64,000 nucleotides of DNA from Deltaproteobacteria bacterium (GCA_020632695.1 JACKFB010000009.1:124001-188000); one strand, 5' to 3'. Numbered from the stretch's first letter, positions 31,540 to 40,291 are shown. The notes: a model not told the origin generated them from the letters alone. Numbers and translations: made by a program.

Positions 31540-33209
31540 CGCGCGTCTCCGGCCAGGGCCACGACCTTGAACTCGACGGCGATGGGGGTGGGGAGCGCGC
31601 TCACGGCCAGGGTGGTGCGCGTGGCGCCGACCGAGGTGAAGTGCCGCGCGTACACGCGGTTGTAGCCGGCGAAGTCGCGGTCCATGTCGATGAGGAAGGC
31701 CGTGACGTCCACGACCCGCGCGAGGCTGGAACCGGCGGCCTCGAGCACGGCCCGCACGTTGGCGATCACCGCCTCGGTCTGGGCCTCGATGTCATAGTCC
31801 AGCGGCGCCCCCGAAGGATCACGCACCGGCCCCCCCGGGATGGCGTCGCTGACCGGATCGCGGGGCCCGATACCCGAAAGGTAGAGCAGCTCCCCCACCC
31901 GCCGAGCGTGAGGGTAGGCCCCCACCGGCCGAGGCGCGGCGGCAGCGACGATGGGGCCGCCGCGGAGGTCCGAGGCCGGGTCCGGGGCCGAGACCGGGGC
32001 CGAGGCCGAGACCGAGCCCGAGCCCGGGGCCGAGACCGAGTCCGGGACCGAGCCCGACTCCGAGCCCGAGCCCGACCCCGAGCCCGAGCCCGACCCCGAG
32101 CCCGAGTCGCCAACCCCGCCCCCCATCGATGTAGAGGCGCCGAATGAGGCGAGCGAGGCCGCCGCTGACGGCGGCGCGACCGAGCGCGGGCCGAGTCGGG
32201 CCCCAGGCCCGTCGCAGGCCCGACGCGAGGGAGCGACGTCGTCAGCGGTGGCCGTAGCCGCCTCAGGCGGTGCCTCGGTCAACCGCCGCGGTTTCCCAGC
32301 TGAAGCCACCACCCCCCGATCTCCCAGATATGCCTCCACGTCCTCCTCGTCGAACTCCTTCAGCCCCACACCTCGGCTCGAGGGGGCCAGCGAGACCACC
32401 GCGGCGCCGGCGCCGTGGATGGGGGCGTAGGCGTGGACGCTGCCCTCGTAGCGGTTGTGGGGGCCCATCAGGGCCGACATGAACCAGAGGGGCTTGAAGT
32501 TCACCACCTTCTTCACGCGGATCTGGCGCTGGATCTCTCGGGAGAGCTGGGCGGCGTCCTCGAGGCGGCCGCTGGCCAGCAGCTCCAGCAGCTTGCGGTT
32601 GTACTCGTCGTCCTTGGCCGAGTGGATGCGGTCCTCCTCGGGGGCGATGAAGTCGGTGAAGAAGCGGTTGGAGAGCGTCATCACCATCACCGCGACGGCG
32701 CGCTTTCCCTGCTCTCGCAGGGCGTCGGCAGCGGCCTTGGCCAGCACCACCGTCTCGGCGCGGTCGGAGTAGACGTTCGAGGACACGATGCAGGCGGGGA
32801 GGCGGCCGTCGGGGTCGAGCAGGCGCAGCGCCACCACCGAGCCGGTGTCGATGGGGAAGCCGTGGTGGTCGACGGTGCGGGCGTGCAGGCCGCGGGCGTG
32901 GGCGGCGTCGCGGAAGGCCGAGGCGTAGGAGGCGTCCATCTTCAGCCGGTAGGGGATGGAGCCCAGGTCGTGGAAGAGCTCGTCCACGTGGGTCCACTCG
33001 GCCACCGGGCGCGCCTGGATCTGGTGGCCGATGACGCTGGGCCACTGCGTCGCGTAGAGCAGCAGCAGGTCGGGGCTCGTGGCGGCGACCAGCCGGGCGG
33101 CGGCGTCGAATCCGGCGCGCACGCTCTGCCAGCCGGGGTTCCGCTCGGGGCAGAGCAGCGGGTGGGGCAGCCCGGGCACGATGAGCCCCAATGGCAACGC
33201 CTCGTTCAC
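31536..33209 (-). CDS. Fusion: 2-aminophenol 1,6-dioxygenase alpha-like subunit + RidA/2-aminomuconate deaminase
   Basis: 557 residues from GTG 33209, overlapping the beta-subunit stop. Residues 1-~300 match the AmnA (alpha, non-catalytic LigB-fold) pattern: VPGLPHPLL, LLYATQW in place of the metal-binding S-P-H-W, DHHGFPIDTGS, SNVYSD, APEEDRIHSAKDDEYNRKLL, VHAYAPIHGAGAAVV. Residues ~417-557 are a complete RidA-family 2-aminomuconate deaminase: VGAYPHARRVGELLYLSGIG, AIPGG, DYDIEAQTEAVI, VTAFLIDMDRDF, TRTTLAV-SALPTPIAVEFK. Between them, ~316-355 is encoded by palindromic repeat copy C and ~367-414 by a hexamer tract (Ser-Gly and Ser-Val runs). No stop or frame change separates the halves. Elsewhere, AmnA and the deaminase (AmnD) are separate proteins acting at successive stages. 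Confidence 0.85.
   Translation of the reverse strand: MNEALPLGLIVPGLPHPLLCPERNPGWQSVRAGFDAAARLVAATSPDLLLLYATQWPSVIGHQIQARPVAEWTHVDELFHDLGSIPYRLKMDASYASAFRDAAHARGLHARTVDHHGFPIDTGSVVALRLLDPDGRLPACIVSSNVYSDRAETVVLAKAAADALREQGKRAVAVMVMTLSNRFFTDFIAPEEDRIHSAKDDEYNRKLLELLASGRLEDAAQLSREIQRQIRVKKVVNFKPLWFMSALMGPHNRYEGSVHAYAPIHGAGAAVVSLAPSSRGVGLKEFDEEDVEAYLGDRGVVASAGKPRRLTEAPPEAATATADDVAPSRRACDGPGARLGPRSVAPPSAAASLASFGASTSMGGGVGDSGSGSGSGSGSGSGSESGSVPDSVSAPGSGSVSASAPVSAPDPASDLRGGPIVAAAAPRPVGAYPHARRVGELLYLSGIGPRDPVSDAIPGGPVRDPSGAPLDYDIEAQTEAVIANVRAVLEAAGSSLARVVDVTAFLIDMDRDFAGYNRVYARHFTSVGATRTTLAVSALPTPIAVEFKVVALAGDAR
31968..32108 (-). repeat. GGTCTC-type hexamer tract C, inside the dioxygenase-deaminase fusion
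   Basis: About 140 bases of GAGACC, GAGCCC and GACCCC-like hexamers on the plus strand. Read on the coding (minus) strand they give Ser-Gly, Ser-Val and Ser-Ala repeats. It follows palindromic copy C by 38 bases in the element-then-tract order seen at the other two loci. Confidence 0.85.
32146..32264 (-). repeat. Palindromic repeat element, copy C, within coding sequence
   Basis: A 119-base imperfect palindrome. Arms meet at CCGCTGACG (32162..32170) and CGTCAGCGG (32240..32248). The apical hairpin on the minus strand is GGGCC-TGG-GGCCC. It is the reverse complement of copy B at 45963 with few differences, and similarity between B and C extends beyond the arms (about 32124..32278). It is translated in frame as linker residues ~316-355 of the fusion. 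Confidence 0.8.
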
Positions 33210-34117
33210 GGCGTGGCCTCCTCGGCGGCGCCGGGCGCCGGCTCGAGCCAGGCCGCCACCGCGTTGCCGGTCCCGATGACCGACCCGTAGGCGTAGATCT
33301 CGCACGGGGCGTCGGGGAACTCGGTGGCCGCCAGCAGCCAGCTCAGCGCCCCGGCGTCCGCCTCGGCGACCGCCTGCTCGACCAGCTCACGCATCTCGCC
33401 CCACAGCCTCCGGGTCTGACCGCTGCGCAACAGGTCCAGCACGTGCATGTCCCACAGGTACTGGGCGTGGCTGGTGATCCGCTCCTGGCTCATGTCCTCG
33501 GGGATGGCCGGCTCGGTGGTGAAGTGGCGGTGGCTCAGCGAGTTCGACGCCAGCAACACGCAGCGCTTGCCCGAGGCCTCGATGGCCTCACGGGTCGCCC
33601 GCCCCAGCGCCAGCGCCTGCTCCTGCATCACGTCGGCCCCGTAGTAGGCGGTCGCCCGGCACGACGAGATGCCGACGACGGGCAGGTCCCACGCGGGCCG
33701 CGTCAGGTGACACGAGACCAGCGTGCCGTAGTCCACGCGGAAGTCCGGGTTGCGCATCATCTTCGTGACCAGCCCCGCCGCCTCGGCGCGCGCGCAGATG
33801 GCCTCGGCCAGCGGGACGTCCACGTCCAGCGCGTAGCGGTAGCGGAACAGGTTGGGGAACACCGGATCCACCGACAGGGACTCGAAGCGCGGCACCCCCA
33901 GGAAATGCGTGCCGATGTAGGTCTGCCAGTGCGGCGAGAGCACCACCAGCACCTCCGGGCGCAGCGGCTCGAGGGCGCGGCGCAGGCGCTCGTAGCCCAT
34001 GCGCAGCTCCTCCCAGCCGCACTCGGCCCGCGGCTCGTTCTGCGGCGGGTTCTCCGCGTAGACCAGGTGCGGCGGATGAGGCGCCAGCACCGCGGCCACG
34101 ATGCGACCGCCGCTCAC
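33206..34117 (-). CDS. 2-aminophenol 1,6-dioxygenase beta-like subunit (LigB-fold extradiol dioxygenase)
   Basis: 303 residues from GTG 34117, overlapping the dehydrogenase stop by GTGA. The N-terminus VAAVLAPHPPHLVYAENPPQ, then VVLSPHW (His63), PVFPNLFRYRY, VTKMMRNPDFRVDYGT and LLASNSLSHRHF, closely follow the catalytic AmnB subunit, which opens the ring of 2-aminophenol between C1 and C6 using Fe(II). His14 and His63 correspond to the two iron His ligands as I recall them from AmnB; the Glu ligand should lie in the C-terminal part. It sits directly upstream of the alpha-subunit fusion, as in amn operons. The true aromatic substrate could be a substituted 2-aminophenol. Confidence 0.88.
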   Translation of the reverse strand: MSGGRIVAAVLAPHPPHLVYAENPPQNEPRAECGWEELRMGYERLRRALEPLRPEVLVVLSPHWQTYIGTHFLGVPRFESLSVDPVFPNLFRYRYALDVDVPLAEAICARAEAAGLVTKMMRNPDFRVDYGTLVSCHLTRPAWDLPVVGISSCRATAYYGADVMQEQALALGRATREAIEASGKRCVLLASNSLSHRHFTTEPAIPEDMSQERITSHAQYLWDMHVLDLLRSGQTRRLWGEMRELVEQAVAEADAGALSWLLAATEFPDAPCEIYAYGSVIGTGNAVAAWLEPAPGAAEEATP

Positions 34118-35574
34118 GAGCGCTCCCCCAGGTGGACGCAGACGTTGACCGCCTCGCTGAAGAACTCCAGCGACCAGCCCCCGCCCTCGCGCCCGACGCC
34201 GCTCTGCTTGACGCCCCCGAAAGGCACCCGGAGGTCCCGGTGCAGCCAGGTGTTGACCCAGACCATGCCGACGTCCAGGCGCGCGGCCGCCCGGTGCGCG
34301 CGCGCCAGGTCGCGGGTCCACAGCGACGCCGAGAGCCCGTAGCGCACGCCGTTGGCCATGGCCAGCGCCTCCGCCTCGTCGGTGAAGGGGTGGACGGTGG
34401 CCACCGGGCCGAAGATCTCCTCGGTGGCCGTGCGGCAGCCGGGCGCGAGTCCCGATACCAGCGTGGGCTCCAGGAAGGCTCCGCCGTCGAGCGGCGGCTG
34501 GAGCGCGGGGCGGCCGCCTCCGACGCGCACGGTGCCGCCTTCTTCGCGGGCCAGTCGGAGGTAGCCCTCCACCTTGTCCCGGTGGGCGTGGGAGATCAGC
34601 GCGCCCAGGTCGCTCGCCGGGTCGCGCGGGTCGCCGGTGCGCAGCCGGGCGACCCGCGCGACCATGGCGTCGAGGAAGCGGTCGTGGATGGACGCCTCCA
34701 CCAGCACCCGCGAGCCGCACAGGCAGATCTGGCCCTGGTTGGTGAAGGCGGCGCGCACCGCCCCGTCGGCGGCGGCCTCCAGGTCGGCGTCGGCGAAGAC
34801 CAGGGTGGCGTTCTTGCCGCCCAGCTCCAGGCTGAGCTTCTTGAACCCGGGGGCGGCGACCTGGGCGACCCGGGCGCCGGTGGCCGTACCGCCGGTGAAG
34901 GACACCCCGCGGACCCCGGCGTGGGCGCACAAGGGCTCGCCCGCCTCGGCGCCGAAGCCGTGCACCACGTTGAAGGCCCCGGATGGCGCGCCGGCCTCGG
35001 TCAGCAGCTCGGCCAGCAGCGAGGCCGTGCGCGGGGTCAGCTCGCTGGGCTTGGCCACCACGGCGTTGCCCATGGCCAGCGCTGGCGCCGCCTTCCAGGT
35101 CAGCAGGTAGAGCGGCAGGTTCCAGGGCGTGATGAGCGCCACGACGCCCAGCGGCTTGCGCACCGTGTAGTTCAGCGCGTCGGCCATCGGGTGGCACGGC
35201 GCGCCGGCCTGGCGGACGGCCTGGGCGAAGAAGCGGAGGTTGGCGATGGCCCGCGGGATGTCCAGCCGGCGCGCCAGGGCCAGGGGCTTGCCGCTGTCCT
35301 CGCTCTCGAGCAGCGCGGCCTCGTCGGCCCGGGCCTCCAGCAGCGCGGCCGTCCGCTCGAGCAGCGCCGCGCGTTCGTCGACCGAGGTGGCGCCCCACGC
35401 GCCCGCCAGCGCGCGATGCCCGGCGTCCACGGCGCGGTCGACGTCGGCCGCGTCCCCTCGCGCCACGTGGGCCAGCAGCTCGCCGGTCGCCGGGTCGCGG
35501 TCCTCGAAGCTTGCGCCCGACGCGGCCTCGGCCGGGCCCCCGTCGATGAAGTGGAGCACGCGCGCCGGCGTCAT
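34114..35574 (-). CDS. Aldehyde dehydrogenase, 2-aminomuconate / 2-hydroxymuconate semialdehyde type
   Basis: 486 residues from ATG 35574, which overlaps the amidase stop by ATGA; the start DRDPATGELLAHV is typical. Motifs: ALITPWNLPLYLLTWKAAPA, NVVHGFG, SFTGGTATG, LELGGKNATLVF with the general-base Glu, FTNQGQICLCGSR with the nucleophile Cys, EEIFGPV and FGGVKQSGVGREGG. The closest family I recognise is NAD-dependent aminomuconate-semialdehyde/hydroxymuconic-semialdehyde dehydrogenase (AmnC, DmpC). It would oxidise the ring-cleavage product to 2-aminomuconate. It lies immediately upstream of the dioxygenase beta gene in the operon. Confidence 0.9.
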   Translation of the reverse strand: MTPARVLHFIDGGPAEAASGASFEDRDPATGELLAHVARGDAADVDRAVDAGHRALAGAWGATSVDERAALLERTAALLEARADEAALLESEDSGKPLALARRLDIPRAIANLRFFAQAVRQAGAPCHPMADALNYTVRKPLGVVALITPWNLPLYLLTWKAAPALAMGNAVVAKPSELTPRTASLLAELLTEAGAPSGAFNVVHGFGAEAGEPLCAHAGVRGVSFTGGTATGARVAQVAAPGFKKLSLELGGKNATLVFADADLEAAADGAVRAAFTNQGQICLCGSRVLVEASIHDRFLDAMVARVARLRTGDPRDPASDLGALISHAHRDKVEGYLRLAREEGGTVRVGGGRPALQPPLDGGAFLEPTLVSGLAPGCRTATEEIFGPVATVHPFTDEAEALAMANGVRYGLSASLWTRDLARAHRAAARLDVGMVWVNTWLHRDLRVPFGGVKQSGVGREGGGWSLEFFSEAVNVCVHLGERS

Positions 35575-36701
35575 CGGGAGGCCTCCCGCGGCTTGGGAGG
35601 CGCGTACCAGCGGTCGGTGTCCGGATCCCACTCGTCCCAGGTCGGCAGCTCCGCCAGGGCCGCCTGCAGCTCCACCGGGACCACGCCGGGCACCAGGAAG
35701 GGCTTCTGCCGATGGACCGGCGTGGGGTTTCGCAGCTCGACGCCGAGCACGCCGAGCACCGCGCGCGCCACGACCCAGGTGGCGCCCGGGTTCCAGCCGT
35801 GGGCGATCTTTATGACCACCCCCAGCCCTTCGGGATGGTCCGGGTGGGTCAGGGCCAGGCCGAGCAGCCCGTCGGCGCCCTCCTTGGCCAGGACCTCGCC
35901 GTGGCCGGCCTTGAGGATGGTCGAGTCCAGGCGCCCGAAGCCGCCGACCAGGTCGGGGTGCGCCACCATGGCGTCCCAGATCCAGTCGCGCTGGCGCGTC
36001 CGGGCCAGCCAGGCGTAGAGCCGCGCCAGCTCGCCCACCGTGTTGGAGACCGTGGGCAGGCCGCAGCCGTCGCGGGCGACGCGCAGGGGCTGCCAGTCTG
36101 CGCCCAGCGCCTCGCGCAGCACGTCCAGGTAGGCGGCGAAGAAGGGGTGGTCGGGCAGGGTGTAGCCCACCCGCGGCCAGCCCCGCAGGCGCGCGCCGCG
36201 CAGGATGGCGGCGTGCTCGCCCGAGCAGGTGTGGTACCAGCGCCGCGGGCGCCGCACCTGGCGGCCGAACTGCACCAGCGGCAGATCGAGGGGCGTCTGC
36301 ATCAGCGGCCACTCGGAGGGATCCAGCAGCGACTGGGCCGCCAGGACGTGCTCGGTGTCGCCGTTGTGGCTCGAGCAGGCGATGGCGCGCTGCCGGCTGT
36401 CGAGGACCGGGCCGAGCTGGTCTGCGAACACCTTCATGGCGAAGGGCTTCATCATGCTGCGGCCGTAGCAGAGCACGTTGCCGCCGAAGCTGTGCACCAC
36501 CCGGCCCCCCGAGGCCCACGCCACCGCGCCGTGGATGGTGGTCTCGCTGACGCCGTTGCGCCGGTAGTCCACCAGCGGCTCCCACTCGACGTCGCGCCCG
36601 GTCGGGATGCCGGGCACCGCCTCGCCCAGCGGGCTCGACGGGTAGATGGCGCTGCCGGGGCGCCCGGGGGCCACGGCCGAAGGCTGGCGCGCTCGGGTCA
36701 T
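35571..36701 (-). CDS. Asparaginase II (rhizobial-type) family amidohydrolase
   Basis: 376 residues from ATG 36701. Family motifs: GRSMMKPFAMKVF near 80, ACSSHNGDTEHV, HTCSGEHAAIL (S-G-x-H-A-A), RDGCGLPTVSNTV, and LDSTILKAGHGEVLAKEGADGL. This is the AnsA/asparaginase II family, distinct from both the E. coli-type and plant-type enzymes. In a ring-cleavage operon it more likely hydrolyses an amide intermediate than asparagine, but that is inference. Starts seven bases after the LLM monooxygenase stop and overlaps the dehydrogenase start, so it belongs to the same transcript. Confidence 0.85.
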   Translation of the reverse strand: MTRARQPSAVAPGRPGSAIYPSSPLGEAVPGIPTGRDVEWEPLVDYRRNGVSETTIHGAVAWASGGRVVHSFGGNVLCYGRSMMKPFAMKVFADQLGPVLDSRQRAIACSSHNGDTEHVLAAQSLLDPSEWPLMQTPLDLPLVQFGRQVRRPRRWYHTCSGEHAAILRGARLRGWPRVGYTLPDHPFFAAYLDVLREALGADWQPLRVARDGCGLPTVSNTVGELARLYAWLARTRQRDWIWDAMVAHPDLVGGFGRLDSTILKAGHGEVLAKEGADGLLGLALTHPDHPEGLGVVIKIAHGWNPGATWVVARAVLGVLGVELRNPTPVHRQKPFLVPGVVPVELQAALAELPTWDEWDPDTDRWYAPPKPREASR

Positions 36702-36708
36702 CGAAGCG

Positions 36709-37944
36709 TCACCGCGCCGACGCCGCGACGCCGGCGTCGATGAGCGGGCGCACGCGCTCCATGAACGCGGTCATGTTGCGGACGACCCGCGCCGAGTCGT
36801 GCTGGAAGAAGTCGAACCAGAGCATCAGGCGGTCGTCGGGGTGGAAGCGTTCCAGGGCCTGGGCCGCGACCTCCTCTGCATTGCCCACCAGCGCGTTGTC
36901 GGCCGCCGCCGCCACCTTCTGCGGGTCGATGGTGCCCTCCAGGGCCTTCCAGTAGGCGCCCAGCGCGTCGGTGGCCTCGGCGCGGGCCCGCTCGCTGCGC
37001 TGGGCCGGGGAGAGCCCGGGCTCCTCGTTGAGGAACACGAACACGGTGCGCGGCATGAACTCGCGGCGCCAGGGGCCGCCCGCCGGGTGATAGGCGCGAG
37101 CCATGCGCTCGTGGGTGGCCTCGATGACCTCGGGGCGGGTGATCGAGAGGTTGAAGACCTGCACCGGGAGGATGCGGTTGACCGCCTCCTGGATCCGAGG
37201 GTCGTGGCTGCCGACGACGAGCTGCAGCAGCTCGCGCCTCGGCGTTGCCGGCACGATGCGCAGGGGCTCGAACTCGAAGCGACGCGCCAGGGGCACCGCG
37301 TCGTCGCTGGTGGTCGCGGCCGCCTGCACGCGCGCCCAGGCGGCGTCGCCGCGGAAGTCGGCGCGGGTGAGCTGCCGCGGGGCGATGTCGTCCGAGCTCA
37401 GGGTGTCGCCGCGCAACAGGCGGCAGAAGATCTCCGCGGCCTCGTCGAAGATCGCGTTCTTGAGCGCCGGGCCGGCGGCAAGCTCGACCGCGTCTCGTGG
37501 GACGATGCCCGAGGCGCGGTTCATGAAGTCGAAGCGGCCCGCGGCGAACCCGACGTGCAAGCGGCGGCGCTCGGCCGGGTCGTGGCCGTGCAGCGTCAGG
37601 AAGTAGGACACCCGCTCCGCGGCGGCGATGGGGCCGCCCATGCAGAGGATGTTCATCACCGCCGAGCCGCACTCGATGCGGCGGGTGCGCCGGAAGATGT
37701 GATGGGCGAGCTGCAGGATGTCGACGTTGAGGCCGATCTCGCCCTCCCAGTGCGGGATGACCGGCGCGCGGTGGGTCTTCTGCACCTCGCTGGAGAGGTG
37801 GGTCTCGGCCACCCAGGCCACGCCGTAGCCGAGTGCGTCGGCGGCCTCCACCTGCTCGAAGAAGTGGTCGAACATCTCCGACTCGGTCGGCAGGTGGCCC
37901 TGGGCCGGCGTCTGCGCGAGCGAGAAGAAGATGTCGTACTTCAC
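36709..37944 (-). CDS. LLM class flavin-dependent oxidoreductase
   Basis: 411 residues from GTG 37944, which has GGAGG four to five bases upstream. Bacterial luciferase-like monooxygenase fold: MFDHFFEQVEAADALGYGVAWVAETHL, GLNVDILQLAHHIFRRTRRIECGSAVMNILC, AAERVSYFLTLHGHDPAERR, HVGFAAGRFDFMNRASG. These enzymes use reduced FMN and oxygen. It is the first clear gene of the catabolic run (34 bases after the coiled-coil gene stop) and would be a candidate for activating or hydroxylating the aromatic substrate before ring cleavage. Partner flavin reductase not seen nearby. Confidence 0.85.
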   Translation of the reverse strand: MKYDIFFSLAQTPAQGHLPTESEMFDHFFEQVEAADALGYGVAWVAETHLSSEVQKTHRAPVIPHWEGEIGLNVDILQLAHHIFRRTRRIECGSAVMNILCMGGPIAAAERVSYFLTLHGHDPAERRRLHVGFAAGRFDFMNRASGIVPRDAVELAAGPALKNAIFDEAAEIFCRLLRGDTLSSDDIAPRQLTRADFRGDAAWARVQAAATTSDDAVPLARRFEFEPLRIVPATPRRELLQLVVGSHDPRIQEAVNRILPVQVFNLSITRPEVIEATHERMARAYHPAGGPWRREFMPRTVFVFLNEEPGLSPAQRSERARAEATDALGAYWKALEGTIDPQKVAAAADNALVGNAEEVAAQALERFHPDDRLMLWFDFFQHDSARVVRNMTAFMERVRPLIDAGVAASAR

Positions 37945-37978
37945 GAGGCCTCCAGGTCGTGGGGGAAGGCGGCGCGGC

Positions 37979-40291
37979 TCACGGCGTGATGTGCAGCTCG
38001 ACGGCCTGCTGGCCAGCAGGGGCCAGGCCGCCCGCCCGCTCGAGGGTGTAGCGCAGCGCCGGCTTGCCTCCCGGCGCGGCGCCGTCCACGGGCAGGAGCT
38101 GCGCCTCGCCCAGCCGCACGCCGGGGCGGGCGTCGGGGGCGCCGCTGCGCAGGGTGAGGGTCACCTGTACGGGCTCGCCCTCCACCACCGGCCCCGGGGC
38201 GCCCAGCTCGAAGCCGCTGGCCGGGTCCAGGCCGTCCAGCCGCTCCCGCGCGATCTGGTCGAGGGCCGCGACCAGATCGTTCGCCAGCGCAAGCGCTTCG
38301 TCGGCGGCCTCGGCCACCGGGAGCTGCAGCAGCGCCCGCAGGCTGCGCTCGGCCACCGGACGCAGGGCCGTCGTGGCGCCCTCGCCGGCGCTCAGCAGGG
38401 CCTGGGTGCGCGCGTGGAACCCGCGCGAGCGTGCCCCCGAGGCAGCGGCCAGCCGCTCGCTCACGATGCGCAGCGTGTCCACCGCGACGCTGGCGCGCGG
38501 GTCCGACCTGTCGCCCTGGACGCGCTCGTGCGGCCGCTTCACCGCCAGCAGCGGCGCCTCGGCGCGCATCGCCAGCACCCCCATGGCGTCGGGCGCGGCC
38601 TTGGCCAGCTCGGCGTACCGCGCCGCGATGGCCTGGCCCCGCACCGCGACCAGGTCGTCGCCGACCACCTCGCCGATGCCCAGGCTGCGGGCAGCGTCGC
38701 CCAGGGTGCGGGTGTCCCACGGGCCCGGCCCCAGCCGTAGCTCGGCGCGCACCCCCTCCAGCGCCTCCTCGGTGGCCGCGGCGTCCAGCGCGTGAGCGCT
38801 CTTCAGCGCGCGCCGCAGCACCTCGACCGCGTCGCGCAGGTCGCCGCGCATCCGATGCACCTCCGACGGTCCCATGCGCCGCCGGTCCAGGACCACGACC
38901 CCGTTGGCGTCCAGGACGGCGCGCTCGACCTGGGGCGCCCGCTCGACCGCCCCCACCAGGCGCTCGATGCGCGCCAACGCCTGCTCCGCCTCGAGCAGGG
39001 TCTGCCGCGCCACGGCCTCACGGATCTGCTGGCGCGCCCTGGCCATCCTCGCGCGCCCCGTCGCCGCGGCCAGGCGCGCGCGGTCGTGGGTGGCCAGCCG
39101 CTCGGCCCGCTCGCTGCGTCGCGCCTTCTTCCACGCCGCCAGCCCGGCGTCCGACTGCTTGCGCTTCAGCTCCGCCTGGACACCCGGCAGCTCCTTGCGC
39201 GCGGCGATCACCTCGGCAGCGAGCCGCTCCGCCTCCTCGCGCCCGCCCGGGCTGTCGAGCGAGATCTCGGCGATGCGCTTGCGGCTGCTCTCCAGCCGGG
39301 CGTTGAGCTCGGCCACCTTGGACTGCAGCTCGCGCACCTCGTCGAGATCGCCGGGCCTCTGGACCTCCTCCATCTGCGCGGCGAGCTGCGCCGCGTCTTC
39401 GCCCGCGGCCCTGGACGCGGCCTCCTCGCGCGCCACCTCCAGCCGCAGCGTGGCCAGCGCGGCCAGCCCCGCCGCCTCGCTGAGCGCCATCCCGGTGCGC
39501 GCGCCCGTCTCGGCCGGGCGCACCTTGACCGGCGGCGGCTCGGGCCCCCCGATCGTGACGGCGCGCACCTCGTAGTGCACGCGGTTGGCCATCGGCACCA
39601 GCACGCCGACCAGCTGCCGGTTGGCGTCGGCCCGCACCGCGTCGCCGAGGAACGCCGCCGTGGCCGCCGCCGCCCAGGCCTGCGCCCGGGTCTCCTCCAT
39701 CACGTCGTCGAAGGAGGCCAGGGCGTCGGAGCCGCCGCCCAGCTGCTCCATCATGCGCTTCCGCCCGGCCACGTTGGACTTCAGCTCCGCCAGCTTCACC
39801 GCCGCCTGCGCCTGGACGATCTCGAGGGCGATCATCTCGCGGAAGGGCTGCTCGAGCGCGGCCATGGCCGTGCGCAGCCGCGCCAGGGAGCGATCCAGCC
39901 AGGCCACGTCGGCCTGCGTGGCCCCGCGCTGGGCCGCCACCACCGTGCCGATGGCCGCCAGCGCCTCGCGGTGCCGCGTGTAGAAGGGGCGCACGTCGCG
40001 CCAGGCCAGGTAGATGGCGCTGGAGGCCACGGACGCGCGCTGGAGCACCGGCCCCGTGAGGCCGGCTTGCTGGAAGGCCTCCAGCATGGTGGCCTTGGCG
40101 CCCTCGTAGCTGTAGGCCGCCTCCATCGCCGCCTCGCTGGCGTCGAGGGCGGCGCTGGCCTTGTCCAGCCGCGCGTTCACCTCGCTGGGCGCGACCATGG
40201 ACTCGGCGGCGTGCGCGCTCGTGGGAGCGAGCGCGACGCAGGCGAGGAGGACCAGCAGGGGCGAGCGGAGCGGACGCGCTGAGACATGCAT
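37979..40291 (-). CDS. Large exported coiled-coil protein of unknown function
   Basis: 770 residues from ATG 40291. Signal peptide at 1-28 (LLVLLACVALAPTSAHAAES). The rest is almost entirely helical with long heptad-like runs: MEEVQRPGDLDEVRELQSKVAELNARLESSR is one of several coiled-coil blocks (~300-440). A C-terminal ~100 residues (EGEPVQVTLTLRSG ... LRYTLERAGG ... VELHITP) look like a beta-sandwich. Arg/Glu/Ala rich, few cysteines. I do not recognise a family. It lies 101 bases downstream of htpG and 34 bases upstream of the LLM gene on the same strand, so it bridges the chaperone genes and the catabolic operon. Confidence 0.8.
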   Translation of the reverse strand: MHVSARPLRSPLLVLLACVALAPTSAHAAESMVAPSEVNARLDKASAALDASEAAMEAAYSYEGAKATMLEAFQQAGLTGPVLQRASVASSAIYLAWRDVRPFYTRHREALAAIGTVVAAQRGATQADVAWLDRSLARLRTAMAALEQPFREMIALEIVQAQAAVKLAELKSNVAGRKRMMEQLGGGSDALASFDDVMEETRAQAWAAAATAAFLGDAVRADANRQLVGVLVPMANRVHYEVRAVTIGGPEPPPVKVRPAETGARTGMALSEAAGLAALATLRLEVAREEAASRAAGEDAAQLAAQMEEVQRPGDLDEVRELQSKVAELNARLESSRKRIAEISLDSPGGREEAERLAAEVIAARKELPGVQAELKRKQSDAGLAAWKKARRSERAERLATHDRARLAAATGRARMARARQQIREAVARQTLLEAEQALARIERLVGAVERAPQVERAVLDANGVVVLDRRRMGPSEVHRMRGDLRDAVEVLRRALKSAHALDAAATEEALEGVRAELRLGPGPWDTRTLGDAARSLGIGEVVGDDLVAVRGQAIAARYAELAKAAPDAMGVLAMRAEAPLLAVKRPHERVQGDRSDPRASVAVDTLRIVSERLAAASGARSRGFHARTQALLSAGEGATTALRPVAERSLRALLQLPVAEAADEALALANDLVAALDQIARERLDGLDPASGFELGAPGPVVEGEPVQVTLTLRSGAPDARPGVRLGEAQLLPVDGAAPGGKPALRYTLERAGGLAPAGQQAVELHITP

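Noticed and set aside
34114..36585. Longer dehydrogenase starting upstream of 35574
   Set aside because: The extra ~340 codons overlap the asparaginase gene antiphase, have no homology pattern, and the ATG at 35574 gives the normal dehydrogenase length.
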